NCBI RefSeq assembly: GCF_052119585.1
Contig: NZ_JBGQOJ010000001.1
Location: forward strand, 620,001 to 684,000
Source: JBGQOJ01 sp052119585
Lineage (GTDB): Bacteria > Pseudomonadota > Alphaproteobacteria > Rhodobacterales > Rhodobacteraceae
DNA length: 64,000 nucleotides
Reading direction: 5' to 3'
In this document: positions 17,558 to 25,108 of the stretch, piece by piece
Layout of the letters: each line of letters begins with the position of its first letter
Numbering within the stretch: position 1 is the first letter of the stretch
Position numbers and translations under genes: made by a program
The notes under the pieces: generated by a model
What the model was told of the DNA's origin: nothing
Databases searched by the model: none
The model's input: the letters and a program-made list of their open reading frames with translations, nothing else

Positions 17558-17596
17558 GAGTCAAAGATGATTCGTGGTCAAATTCTTTTTTGAATC
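17558..17596. promoter_or_regulatory. cluster of three GANTC methylation sites in the ccrM promoter region
   Basis: GAGTC at 17558-17562, GATTC at 17569-17573 and GAATC at 17592-17596, the last overlapping the rnhB stop codon. All three are substrates of the enzyme encoded 50-90 bp downstream. In Caulobacter, GANTC sites in the ccrM promoter make its transcription sensitive to methylation state; the same logic is inferred here. Confidence 0.7.
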
Positions 17597-18233
17597 AATC
17601 ACTTACTGATTTATCTTGATACAAGATATTGTGTACAGGCTTAAACGAACGTCTATGGTGTGGGGTAACCCCAAGATTTTGAAGCGCCGCCATATGCGTT
17701 TTTGACCCGTAACCGGCGTTGGTTTCCCAGCCATACCCCGGATGCTGTTGCGCCAATGCCATCATCATCCGGTCGCGTGTTACTTTTGCCACAATGGACG
17801 CCGCCGAAATCGACAGCGATTTGGCATCGCCCTTGATGATCGCCTCGGATTTCACGCTCAGACCACGGGGGATCATGTTGCCGTCGATCAAAAGATGGTC
17901 GGGCGGAATGGCCAATCCGGTCACCGCCCGCTCCATCGCCAGATGAGAGGCGCGCAGGATGTTGATGTCGTCGATTTCCTCGACAGAGGCATGGGCAATG
18001 CAAACGTCCGCCTGCGCCATGATCTGCTCAAAAAGCACATCGCGTCGCTTGGCCGTCAGAACCTTGGAGTCGTTCAACCCGTCGGGAATACGCGCGGGGT
18101 CCAGCCGGACAGCCGCGGCGGTGACAGGCCCCGCCAAGGGACCGCGACCAACCTCGTCCACGCCGGCCACACGAAGGGCGCCGCGCGCGAACGCAGCCTG
18201 TTCAAAGGAAAAATCGGGAAAGCTGTGTGTCAT
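17595..18233 (-). CDS. rnhB: ribonuclease HII
   Basis: A 212-residue RNase HII that cleaves RNA of RNA/DNA hybrids and single ribonucleotides in DNA. The active-site run is D-E-V-G-R-G-P-L-A-G-P (26-36). I-N-I-L-R-A-S follows, then the conserved K-G-D-A-K-S, the S-I-A/S-A-A-S-I-V-A-K-V-T-R-D family block, and a central acidic residue in L-I-D-G. It is upstream of ccrM on the same strand, but the gap and the promoter-like sites suggest ccrM also has its own promoter. Confidence 0.95.
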   Translation of the reverse strand: MTHSFPDFSFEQAAFARGALRVAGVDEVGRGPLAGPVTAAAVRLDPARIPDGLNDSKVLTAKRRDVLFEQIMAQADVCIAHASVEEIDDINILRASHLAMERAVTGLAIPPDHLLIDGNMIPRGLSVKSEAIIKGDAKSLSISAASIVAKVTRDRMMMALAQQHPGYGWETNAGYGSKTHMAALQNLGVTPHHRRSFKPVHNILYQDKSVSD

Positions 18234-18273
18234 GGACGAACATCAACCCTGTTACGTCCTGTGCCGCAATAGC

Positions 18274-18303
18274 AAAAAGCGGGGGGCATTTCTGCCCGCC
18301 CGC
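18274..18303 (-). terminator. Rho-independent terminator of the small secreted protein gene
   Basis: Read on the minus strand, GCGGGCGGGCA pairs with TGCCCCCCGC around a short GAAA-containing loop, followed by TTTTT (18274-18278). It lies about 48 bp after the stop of the gene at 18352-18822, just before rnhB. Confidence 0.8.
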
Positions 18304-18351
18304 CCTTTGCGACGCGGAGGATTTCAAAAACCGCGTCTCTGCCCGGGTCGC

Positions 18352-18822
18352 TTAACGGCGACCTCTCTCGATGGTGTAACCATAGTCGCGCATGCAGCGG
18401 GCGGCATAGATCGTCTCGCGCCCGTGGCGTGTCCGCACCTGCTGTGCGCAGGCGGCGGGCAAACGGACGTGATGACGCATGTTGTTTTGCAAGCACCTGG
18501 CCCCGAACCCGCGAAGCGCACCGCGGCGGGTGTCATACTGGCCGAAACAGGCGCGCGGCAGTTCCTTGCGATTCGCGCGAACGTGCCGCTGCGGGATGGG
18601 TGCCGCGTGGTTTCGCGTCTCGTTTCGCGTCGGCGCGGAATAGACGGGTGCTGCACGCTGTTTCTTGTTGTCACTGGCAACTTTGGCGATAACAGCGATC
18701 GCGGCGACCCCAAGCAGGACTTTTCCAATATCGTTGGTGTCTGCGCGGGCAGGGGCGGCGGCCAGTCCGGTAACGGCCAATGTCGCGGACAGAACAAAGG
18801 CGAGAAGAGATTTGGTCATCAT
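18352..18822 (-). CDS. small secreted protein with four cysteines, unknown function
   Basis: I do not recognise a named family. The 156-residue product starts at the Met-Met pair (18822) behind AAGGA. It has a signal peptide ending A-P-A-R-A before D-T-N, then a second hydrophobic stretch (V-L-L-G-V-A-A-I-A-V-I-A-K-V), so it may stay membrane-attached. The mature domain is strongly basic, with four Cys in the last 65 residues that could form two disulfides. It has its own terminator and diverges from another small secreted protein gene across a region with nested inverted repeats. Periplasmic location is inferred. Confidence 0.6.
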   Translation of the reverse strand: MMTKSLLAFVLSATLAVTGLAAAPARADTNDIGKVLLGVAAIAVIAKVASDNKKQRAAPVYSAPTRNETRNHAAPIPQRHVRANRKELPRACFGQYDTRRGALRGFGARCLQNNMRHHVRLPAACAQQVRTRHGRETIYAARCMRDYGYTIERGRR

Positions 18823-18898
18823 ATCGGTCCTTATGTCAGGGCGCCGACGGGTCTGCCGAACGCTATGTCCGAACTTTGGCCCGGACCACATTTGCTAG

Positions 18899-18954
18899 AC
18901 AATATCGGGGCCGTGTTACCGGATAACACAGCGCCCGCGCCGCTTTGATATTGT
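18899..18954. promoter_or_regulatory. nested inverted repeats in a divergent promoter
   Basis: Outer pair ACAATATC (18899-18906)/GATATTGT (18947-18954) is perfect. Inner pair GTGTTA (18913-18918)/TAACAC (18924-18929) is also perfect, with a CCGGA centre. They sit between the two divergent small secreted protein genes. The inner one looks like an operator for a dimeric regulator; the outer may overlap a -10 region (TATTGTATAAC). Confidence 0.4.
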
Positions 18955-18985
18955 ATAACGCCCAATACATTCGCATCTTGGCCGG

Positions 18986-19273
18986 ATGAAACACGCACTC
19001 CTCCTGTCCGCGCTTTTGATGGCGCTTGTGGCTGCGCCCGCATCGGCCGCATGCTATGCAGATTACAAGGCAAAGCGGGAAACCCCGCTTCGCCTGCACT
19101 ACGGTGTTATGGCTATCAGCGACAGGGCCTGCACCAAAGATGCAGCCGCCACAGAAATCGCCCCGCGTCTTGCCGCACAGAACTGGGCACTATTGAATGT
19201 GGTATCGGTTTTCGATGAAAGCGGCCTGCAACAAAGAAAGGGTGCGGCCGGTGAATTCTTCCTCCGTTACTGA
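18986..19273 (+). CDS. small secreted protein, unknown function
   Basis: A 95-residue protein of no family I recognise. A clear signal peptide (H-A-L-L-L-S-A-L-L-M-A-L-V-A-A-P-A-S-A) ends before A-C-Y-A-D-Y. The mature 73 residues contain two Cys (A-C-Y and R-A-C-T) that may pair, and end L-L-N-V-V-S-V-F-D-E-S-G-L-Q-Q-R-K-G-A-A-G. The 3' end overlaps the start of the membrane winged-helix gene by about 23 bp, implying co-expression. Confidence 0.65.
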   Translation: MKHALLLSALLMALVAAPASAACYADYKAKRETPLRLHYGVMAISDRACTKDAAATEIAPRLAAQNWALLNVVSVFDESGLQQRKGAAGEFFLRY

Positions 19274-19949
19274 CAGCAGGCGCACGGGAAACCGCATTGT
19301 CCTGCTGGGCATTGCCGCGATTGTCCTGATCCTGTTGGTGGCCGCCCTGCTGTTGTTCATGACCCTGCCCGACGCGAATGCGTTCAACCAGCGGGTCGAG
19401 CAGATCTTTGTCGAGAACGATGCGCTGACTTCTGGCGCTGAGATCAAGCTGCTGGAAATTCTCGCGCAATCCGGCACCTCGTTTTCCGGTGTGCTGGCGT
19501 CCTATCGAACCGTGATCTTCGTTCTTCTGGTGTTTTCAACATCCCTGCTTGTCGCGGCATTGGTGTTTCTGCTGACCATCGTTGAGCTGAACAGGCGCAT
19601 GTCAGAGGTCGAGAAAAGCGGCATTCAGGTGTCGTCTCTGATGATCAGCAGGGCGGAAAAGGCCGTTTATCTGAACAACATGGCATTCAAACTGACCGAT
19701 GCCGCGATTGAAACCCTGTCGGTTCTGGCAGAGGCGCGGATGGACGACGATGTGATGTCCGGCGCCGAGATCGAAGCGGTCATTTCAGGCCGCGACGCCG
19801 CCGATTGTGACGAGGCGGCGGGTGCCACGCGGATCAAGCGCCTGCGGGACACTTTGGGAAACCAACTGGTCAGCGAGCTGTTGATCAAGAACATCACCCG
19901 AAAGGGCTATATGCTTGCCATCGACAAAGACGTGATCCGGATGATCTAA
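19251..19949 (+). CDS. two-helix membrane protein with C-terminal OmpR-like winged-helix domain
   Basis: A 232-residue protein if started at the GTG (19251), which has AAAGG upstream. Two hydrophobic helices (about 16-38 and 86-111) flank a periplasmic loop of about 47 residues. The C-terminal cytoplasmic part (about 135-223) reads like an OmpR/PhoB winged helix: A-V-Y-L-N-N-M-A-F-K-L-T strands, a helix ending L-S-V-L-A-E-A, then T-R-I-K-R-L-R-D-T-L-G and the wing I-T-R-K-G-Y-M-L. This inverts the ToxR/CadC order, where the DNA-binding domain is N-terminal. It could regulate transcription from the membrane. It overlaps the upstream small secreted protein gene. Confidence 0.6.
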   Translation: MNSSSVTDSRRTGNRIVLLGIAAIVLILLVAALLLFMTLPDANAFNQRVEQIFVENDALTSGAEIKLLEILAQSGTSFSGVLASYRTVIFVLLVFSTSLLVAALVFLLTIVELNRRMSEVEKSGIQVSSLMISRAEKAVYLNNMAFKLTDAAIETLSVLAEARMDDDVMSGAEIEAVISGRDAADCDEAAGATRIKRLRDTLGNQLVSELLIKNITRKGYMLAIDKDVIRMI

Positions 19950-19986
19950 TGTCGGCACCCCACAAGAGTGCGGAACCGCGCCCCGT

Positions 19987-21261
19987 TTACCGCCGCTTCA
20001 GCAGCGTCATCAGCCCCTCTGAGGGATAGCCATCAGGGGTTGCACCTGCTGCCTTCTGGAACGCGCGGATCGCGTTGATGGTGTTCGGCCCTATGATGCC
20101 GTCGTCACCGTCCGTATCAAAGCCCTTGCGGGTCAGCAGGCGTTGCATTTCCTGCTTTTGGGTGAACGACAGGGGGGTATAGCCCCGTGGCCACCCCGCC
20201 TTGATCGGGCCGGCGCCGCCGATCCGGTCGGACAGGTGCCCGACCCCGATGACATAGGCGTCGGCCGCGTTGTATCGTTCGATCGCGCTGAAGTTCTTGA
20301 AGATCATAAAGGCCGCGCCCTGGCTGCCTGCGGGCAGAAGGATCGAAGCAGAGCCATAATCGGGCACGTTGCCGCCACCTGCGGCCTTGACCCCCGCGGC
20401 GCCCCAATCGCCGGGCATTTTCTGAATCTTGCGGCTGGCGAGGGTATAATCGAACCCGCGCGGCAACGTCACCTCGACCCCCCATGGCATGCCCTTGCGC
20501 CAACCGGATTTCGCAAGATAGGCGGCGGTGGACGCCAGGGCGTCGGTCGGGTCATCCGACCAGATGTCGCGTTTTCCGTCGCCGGTGAAATCCACCGCGA
20601 AAGAAAGATAGCTGGTCGGGATGAACTGCGTATGGCCCATAGCACCGGCCCAGGAACCGGTCATATTCCGTGGTGCAACATCGCCGTTTTGCAGGATTTG
20701 CAGGGCGGCAATCAACTGCGCCTCAAAGAAAGAGCCGCGGCGCCCATCGAAGGCCAGCGTCGACACAGCCTCGATTAGCGGGATGTCCCCGCGCCGTTCG
20801 CCATAGGCGCTTTCAAGCCCCCAGATCGCCACGACGACTTCTTTCTCGACGCCGTAATGCGCCTCTATCCGGTCCAGAACCCGCCGGTGCTTGCGCAGGG
20901 CCGCCTTGCCGTTCTTGATCCGCGTGTCCGATGCGGCACTATCAAGGTAGTCCCAGATTTCTTTGGTGAACTCTGACTGGTTGCGATCCTTGGCGATCAC
21001 GTCGGTGTTGTATCGGACCCCGCGAAAGGCCGCATCAAGGGTCGATGCGCGAATGCCCTGCTGTGCGGCGCGCGCCCGAAAACCGTCGATCCAGCGATCA
21101 AACCCGATGTTGGACGTAGACATCTGAACCCGGGTCACAGCGCCCCCTCCCGTTGTTTTTGCCGCAGGGCGGATCGAGGTTTCGACAGCCAAAGTGCCCG
21201 CGTGCCCCCCGAAAGGGACGATCGCCGCGACCAGCCCGACAACACCAATAAATTTACGCAT
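19987..21261 (-). CDS. lytic murein transglycosylase (MltB family) with peptidoglycan-binding domain
   Basis: A 424-residue exported enzyme. After a signal peptide (about 1-25), the SLT domain contains A-I-W-G-L-E-S-A-Y-G with catalytic Glu150, then G-A-M-G-H-T-Q-F-I-P-T-S-Y, both typical of MltB. The last 65 residues are a peptidoglycan-binding repeat domain (G-P-N-T-I-N-A-I-R-A-F-Q). It cleaves glycan strands to form 1,6-anhydromuramic acid ends during wall turnover. No lipobox is seen, so it is probably soluble in the periplasm. Confidence 0.9.
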   Translation of the reverse strand: MRKFIGVVGLVAAIVPFGGHAGTLAVETSIRPAAKTTGGGAVTRVQMSTSNIGFDRWIDGFRARAAQQGIRASTLDAAFRGVRYNTDVIAKDRNQSEFTKEIWDYLDSAASDTRIKNGKAALRKHRRVLDRIEAHYGVEKEVVVAIWGLESAYGERRGDIPLIEAVSTLAFDGRRGSFFEAQLIAALQILQNGDVAPRNMTGSWAGAMGHTQFIPTSYLSFAVDFTGDGKRDIWSDDPTDALASTAAYLAKSGWRKGMPWGVEVTLPRGFDYTLASRKIQKMPGDWGAAGVKAAGGGNVPDYGSASILLPAGSQGAAFMIFKNFSAIERYNAADAYVIGVGHLSDRIGGAGPIKAGWPRGYTPLSFTQKQEMQRLLTRKGFDTDGDDGIIGPNTINAIRAFQKAAGATPDGYPSEGLMTLLKRR

Positions 21262-21353
21262 ATCACCGCCCGATTTGATTTTTATATTTGGGTCAGTGTA
21301 GCGCGAATTCCGGTATGCAGGAAGGGACCCGCTGGCCGATCAGCAAGGACCCG

Positions 21354-23612
21354 CTAACGCCTTTTCCGTTCGATCTTTTTCTTCAACTTGGCCGCTTTCG
21401 ACTTGGCGGGGCCCGCCTTGCGCCCTTTGAAACTGCTGCGCCCGCGCTGCGGCGTTCTGGGCAGGGCGTTCCCGTCGACACTGAGCAGTTCCAGCATAAG
21501 ACCACCGGTGACTGGCACCGCCTCGGCCAGCCTGACGGTAACCCGCAAACCGATGCCAAGGGTCAGCCCGCTGTCAGAGCCGCGAAGCGTATTCGCATCA
21601 GCGTCGTGATGGAAAAACTCACGACCCAGTGTGCGGATCGGGATCAGGCCGTCGGCCCCTGTTTCGTCCAGTTTCACGAAGGCACCAAAGCGTTGGATGC
21701 CCGAAATGCGGCCCGAAAACTCGTTGCCTACACGTTCTGACAGATAGGCGGCCAGATAGCGGTCGGTGGTGTCGCGCTCGGCGGCCATCGAACGCCGTTC
21801 CGCATCGGATATCTGTTTGCCGGTTTCGTCCAGCCGTTCGATGTCATCGACGCTAAGGCCGTCCTTGCCCCAGCCATGCGCGGTGATCAGGGCACGGTGC
21901 ACCAGAAGGTCGGCGTAGCGGCGGATCGGCGATGTGAAATGCGCGTAGTTGCGCAGCGCGAGGCCGAAGTGACCAAAGTTGGTGGCCCCGTAATAGGCCT
22001 GTGTCATGGACCGAAGGGTGGAAATGTTGATCAGCTCATCCTGATCGGTGCCTTCGGCCTGACGCAGCAATTGGTTGAGGTGGCGGGTTTGCAGCACCTG
22101 CCCCTTGGCCAGTGTCAGGCCAGATGCCTTGGCAACCTCGCGCAGGGCATCCAGTTTCTCGGGGCTGGGTTCTTCGTGAACGCGGAACAAAAGCGGGCGT
22201 TTTCGTGTAACCAGTTCCTCTGCGGCGGCGACATTGGCAAGGATCATGAATTCCTCGATCAGGCGATGCGCGTCGAAGCGTTCGTAGTAGTTGACAGAGG
22301 TCACCTTGCCATCATCCGATAGCTGGATGCGGCGCTCTGGCAGGTCAAGATCCAGCGGCTGACGCACCGCACGGGCGGTTTTGGTGGCCTCGTAGGCGGC
22401 ATAAAGCGGGCGGATGATGTCATCCATCAGCGGCGCAGTGCGGTCCGTCGTCTCGCCATCCATCGCCGCCTGCACCTCGGCGTAGTTCAGAGAGGCGACG
22501 GAACGCATCATGCCGCGCACAAAGCTGTGGCCGATCTTTGCACCATCGGCGTCCAGCACCATGCGCACCGCGATGCAGGCCCGGTCGACGCCTTCGTGCA
22601 GGCTGCACAGATCGCCGGACAGGATGTCGGGCAGCATCGGCACGACCCGGTCGGGAAAATAGGTGGAGTTGCCGCGCAGGCGCGCCTCGCGGTCCAGCGC
22701 GGAACCGGGGGTGACGTAATACGCGACATCGGCAATGGCGACCCAGACGATATGACCGCCGGGGTTCTTGGGATCATCGTCGGCATGGGCAAGACAGGCA
22801 TCGTCGCGGTCGCGGGCATCAACGGGGTCGATGGTGATCAACGGCATATCGCGCAGATCGGTCCGGCCCTTCATGCTGGCAGGTTCGGCGGCGTCCGCCT
22901 CTGCCACCACGTTATCGGGAAAGGCATCGGGGATGCCGTGTTGGTGGATCGCAATCAATGACACGGCGCGGGGCGCTGTCGGGTCACCCAGACGCTGCAC
23001 GATCTGCGCACGGGGCAGGCCCATGCGGCCACCGCCGCCACCCAATTGTTCCGCCTCGACCAGTTCGCCATCTTTGGCGTCGTTCACGGCACCCGCAGGC
23101 ACCAGCCAGTCCTTGTCGGCGCCTTTGTCGATCGGAACGATGCGGCCCCCTTCCGCTGAAACGCGGAAGACGCCGATGATTTTTTGCGGATTGGTGCCGA
23201 TGCGCCGGATCAAACGCGCCTCAAAGGCGTGATCGTCGGACGGCACGGCGGTCAGTCGCGCCAGAATACGTTCGCCAGCGCCCAGCGCCGGATCACCCTT
23301 GCGCGGGATGAACAGGATGCGCGGCGGGTCGCCTGCGCCGGTCCATTCCATCGGACGGACATACAGATCGCCGTCGGACGACGGGCCTGTGACCTGCACA
23401 ATGGTGACCGGCGGCAATGTATCGGGATCGCGATAGGTCTTGCTGCGCTTTTGCAGCTTGCCCTCGGTTTCCAGCTCTTTCAGCAGACGCTTCAGGTCGA
23501 TACGCGCAGCGCCTTTGATCCCGAAAGCACGGGCGATATCGCGTTTCGCGGTCTGGGTCGGGTTCTGGGAAATCCATTCAAGGATTTCCTCTTTTGTCGG
23601 GATGTTGTTCAT
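21354..23612 (-). CDS. rnr: ribonuclease R
   Basis: A 752-residue 3'-to-5' exoribonuclease that degrades structured RNA. It has an N-terminal helix-turn-helix-like domain (P-T-K-E-E-I-L-E-W-I), cold-shock domains, and an RNB catalytic domain with D-P-V-D-A-R-D-R-D-D-A, whose Asp residues hold two Mg ions. A C-terminal S1 domain is followed by a Lys/Arg-rich tail. I choose the second Met (23612), which has GGA at a better distance than the one at 23618. It is about 90 bp downstream of the transglycosylase gene start region and separated from dapE by under 50 bp. Confidence 0.93.
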   Translation of the reverse strand: MNNIPTKEEILEWISQNPTQTAKRDIARAFGIKGAARIDLKRLLKELETEGKLQKRSKTYRDPDTLPPVTIVQVTGPSSDGDLYVRPMEWTGAGDPPRILFIPRKGDPALGAGERILARLTAVPSDDHAFEARLIRRIGTNPQKIIGVFRVSAEGGRIVPIDKGADKDWLVPAGAVNDAKDGELVEAEQLGGGGGRMGLPRAQIVQRLGDPTAPRAVSLIAIHQHGIPDAFPDNVVAEADAAEPASMKGRTDLRDMPLITIDPVDARDRDDACLAHADDDPKNPGGHIVWVAIADVAYYVTPGSALDREARLRGNSTYFPDRVVPMLPDILSGDLCSLHEGVDRACIAVRMVLDADGAKIGHSFVRGMMRSVASLNYAEVQAAMDGETTDRTAPLMDDIIRPLYAAYEATKTARAVRQPLDLDLPERRIQLSDDGKVTSVNYYERFDAHRLIEEFMILANVAAAEELVTRKRPLLFRVHEEPSPEKLDALREVAKASGLTLAKGQVLQTRHLNQLLRQAEGTDQDELINISTLRSMTQAYYGATNFGHFGLALRNYAHFTSPIRRYADLLVHRALITAHGWGKDGLSVDDIERLDETGKQISDAERRSMAAERDTTDRYLAAYLSERVGNEFSGRISGIQRFGAFVKLDETGADGLIPIRTLGREFFHHDADANTLRGSDSGLTLGIGLRVTVRLAEAVPVTGGLMLELLSVDGNALPRTPQRGRSSFKGRKAGPAKSKAAKLKKKIERKRR

Positions 23613-23656
23613 GCCCATTCCGTATCACGCGCAAAGCGGCGCGTCATGCCGAAAGA

Positions 23657-24805
23657 TCAGGCGAAATAGTCCCGCAGGATACGGGAATAGATCGTCTTAA
23701 GCTGACCGACCTGCGCAACCTCTACCCGCTCATCCACCTGATGCATCGTGCGCCCGACAAGACCGAATTCCACGACGGGACAGTGATTTTTGATGAACCG
23801 CGCATCCGATGTTCCACCCGATGTAGACAGGCCCGGCGTGACGCCGGTTACGCCATGAACCGCCTTTGCCACCAGATCCGACAGGGCGCCGGGGGGGGTC
23901 AGAAAGCTTTCGCCGGATACTTTGGTCGATGCGGTAATGATGACGCCGGTTTCCGCCTCGATCTTGCGGGCCTCGACGTCCAGCCAGGCGATAAGGCCAT
24001 CCGAGGTATGGGCATCGTTGAACCTGATGTTCACGGTCGCCTTGCAGTCCGCCGGTATGACATTGGTGGCGGGATTGCCGGTGTCTATGGTGACGATTGC
24101 CAGCGTCGAGGCGTCGAAATGGTCGGTGCCCTGATCCAGCCGATGACTGGCCAGCCTGTCCATCAGGCGCACCATGGCGTGGACCGGGTTTTTGGCGCGA
24201 TGGGGATAGGCAGAATGGCCCTGCACACCTTTCACGGTGAAATAAGTGGTCATCGACCCGCGGCGGCCGATCTTCATCATCTCGCCCATCGTGTCGGGGC
24301 AGGTCGGTTCCCCGACCAGACAAACGCTCATCGCTTCGCCGGTCTGCGCCATCCAGTCAAGAAGCGCGGTCGTGCCGTCCAGCGCGTCACCCTCTTCGTC
24401 GCCGGTGATCGCCAGTACCACGGCGCCGTCAGGGGGCGTTTGCGTTACGAAATCCACCGCAGCGGCGGCAAACGCGGCCACGCCGGATTTCATATCGGTG
24501 GTGCCACGACCATACATAAAACCGTCTTCGACCTCTGCCCCGAAGGGATCATGCGCCCAGGCCGCGGCATCCCCGACAGGAACCACATCGGTATGCCCGT
24601 TGAACCCGAAGGTACGGGGATGATTTTTTTCACCCCAGCGCGCAAATAGATTTTCGATTCCGCCCCGGTTGACCCGTGTGCAGGCAAATCCTGCCCCTGT
24701 CAGTAACCCATCCAAAATAGTCAACGCACCACCTTCTGTAGGGGTGACAGAGGGGCAACGCACTAAATCTGCGGTAAGGGCAACGGGATCGACGGGGTTG
24801 GTCAT
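23657..24805 (-). CDS. dapE: succinyl-diaminopimelate desuccinylase
   Basis: A 382-residue M20-family zinc amidohydrolase of the lysine/meso-diaminopimelate pathway. Metal ligands and active site: G-H-T-D-V-V-P-V-G-D with His71 and Asp73, D-M-K-S-G with Asp104, and G-D-E-E-G with Glu137/Glu138. It acts after DapD (encoded at about 28.2-29.0 kb). The start at 24805 has AAGGAG eight bases upstream; the longer in-frame extension is not supported. Length matches the E. coli enzyme. Confidence 0.94.
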   Translation of the reverse strand: MTNPVDPVALTADLVRCPSVTPTEGGALTILDGLLTGAGFACTRVNRGGIENLFARWGEKNHPRTFGFNGHTDVVPVGDAAAWAHDPFGAEVEDGFMYGRGTTDMKSGVAAFAAAAVDFVTQTPPDGAVVLAITGDEEGDALDGTTALLDWMAQTGEAMSVCLVGEPTCPDTMGEMMKIGRRGSMTTYFTVKGVQGHSAYPHRAKNPVHAMVRLMDRLASHRLDQGTDHFDASTLAIVTIDTGNPATNVIPADCKATVNIRFNDAHTSDGLIAWLDVEARKIEAETGVIITASTKVSGESFLTPPGALSDLVAKAVHGVTGVTPGLSTSGGTSDARFIKNHCPVVEFGLVGRTMHQVDERVEVAQVGQLKTIYSRILRDYFA

Positions 24806-25108
24806 GATGAAATGCTCCTTCATGCCCAGTGATAATGGCTGCGAAGCGGAACTGCAATTGCGACAGGATGCGGCATAACCCGTTGCCAACATGAAACATA
24901 TTCAAAGTGATCCACCCGATTGTGGCAAGATTCAGTTAACACTTCGGCAGGAATAGCGTTATCGTCGGATTAATAATATTGACCCGAGGCAGGGCAAGCA
25001 GTGGGATCCAACGCGGTCCAAGACGCGCAGTAAGACCGAAACGACTACGTCTTGGCGGGGTGCATCCGCCCAATGATTTGCGTTGTCTCCAAGGAATTGG
25101 GGACAGGA
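24806..25108. other. 303-bp divergent intergenic region, dapE / Hint-protein gene
   Basis: No gene supported. The centre (about 24925-24985) is more AT-rich than the surroundings, with TTAAC and a TTAATAATATTGACC stretch, and probably holds the two divergent promoters. I see no clear operator or riboswitch. Confidence 0.4.
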
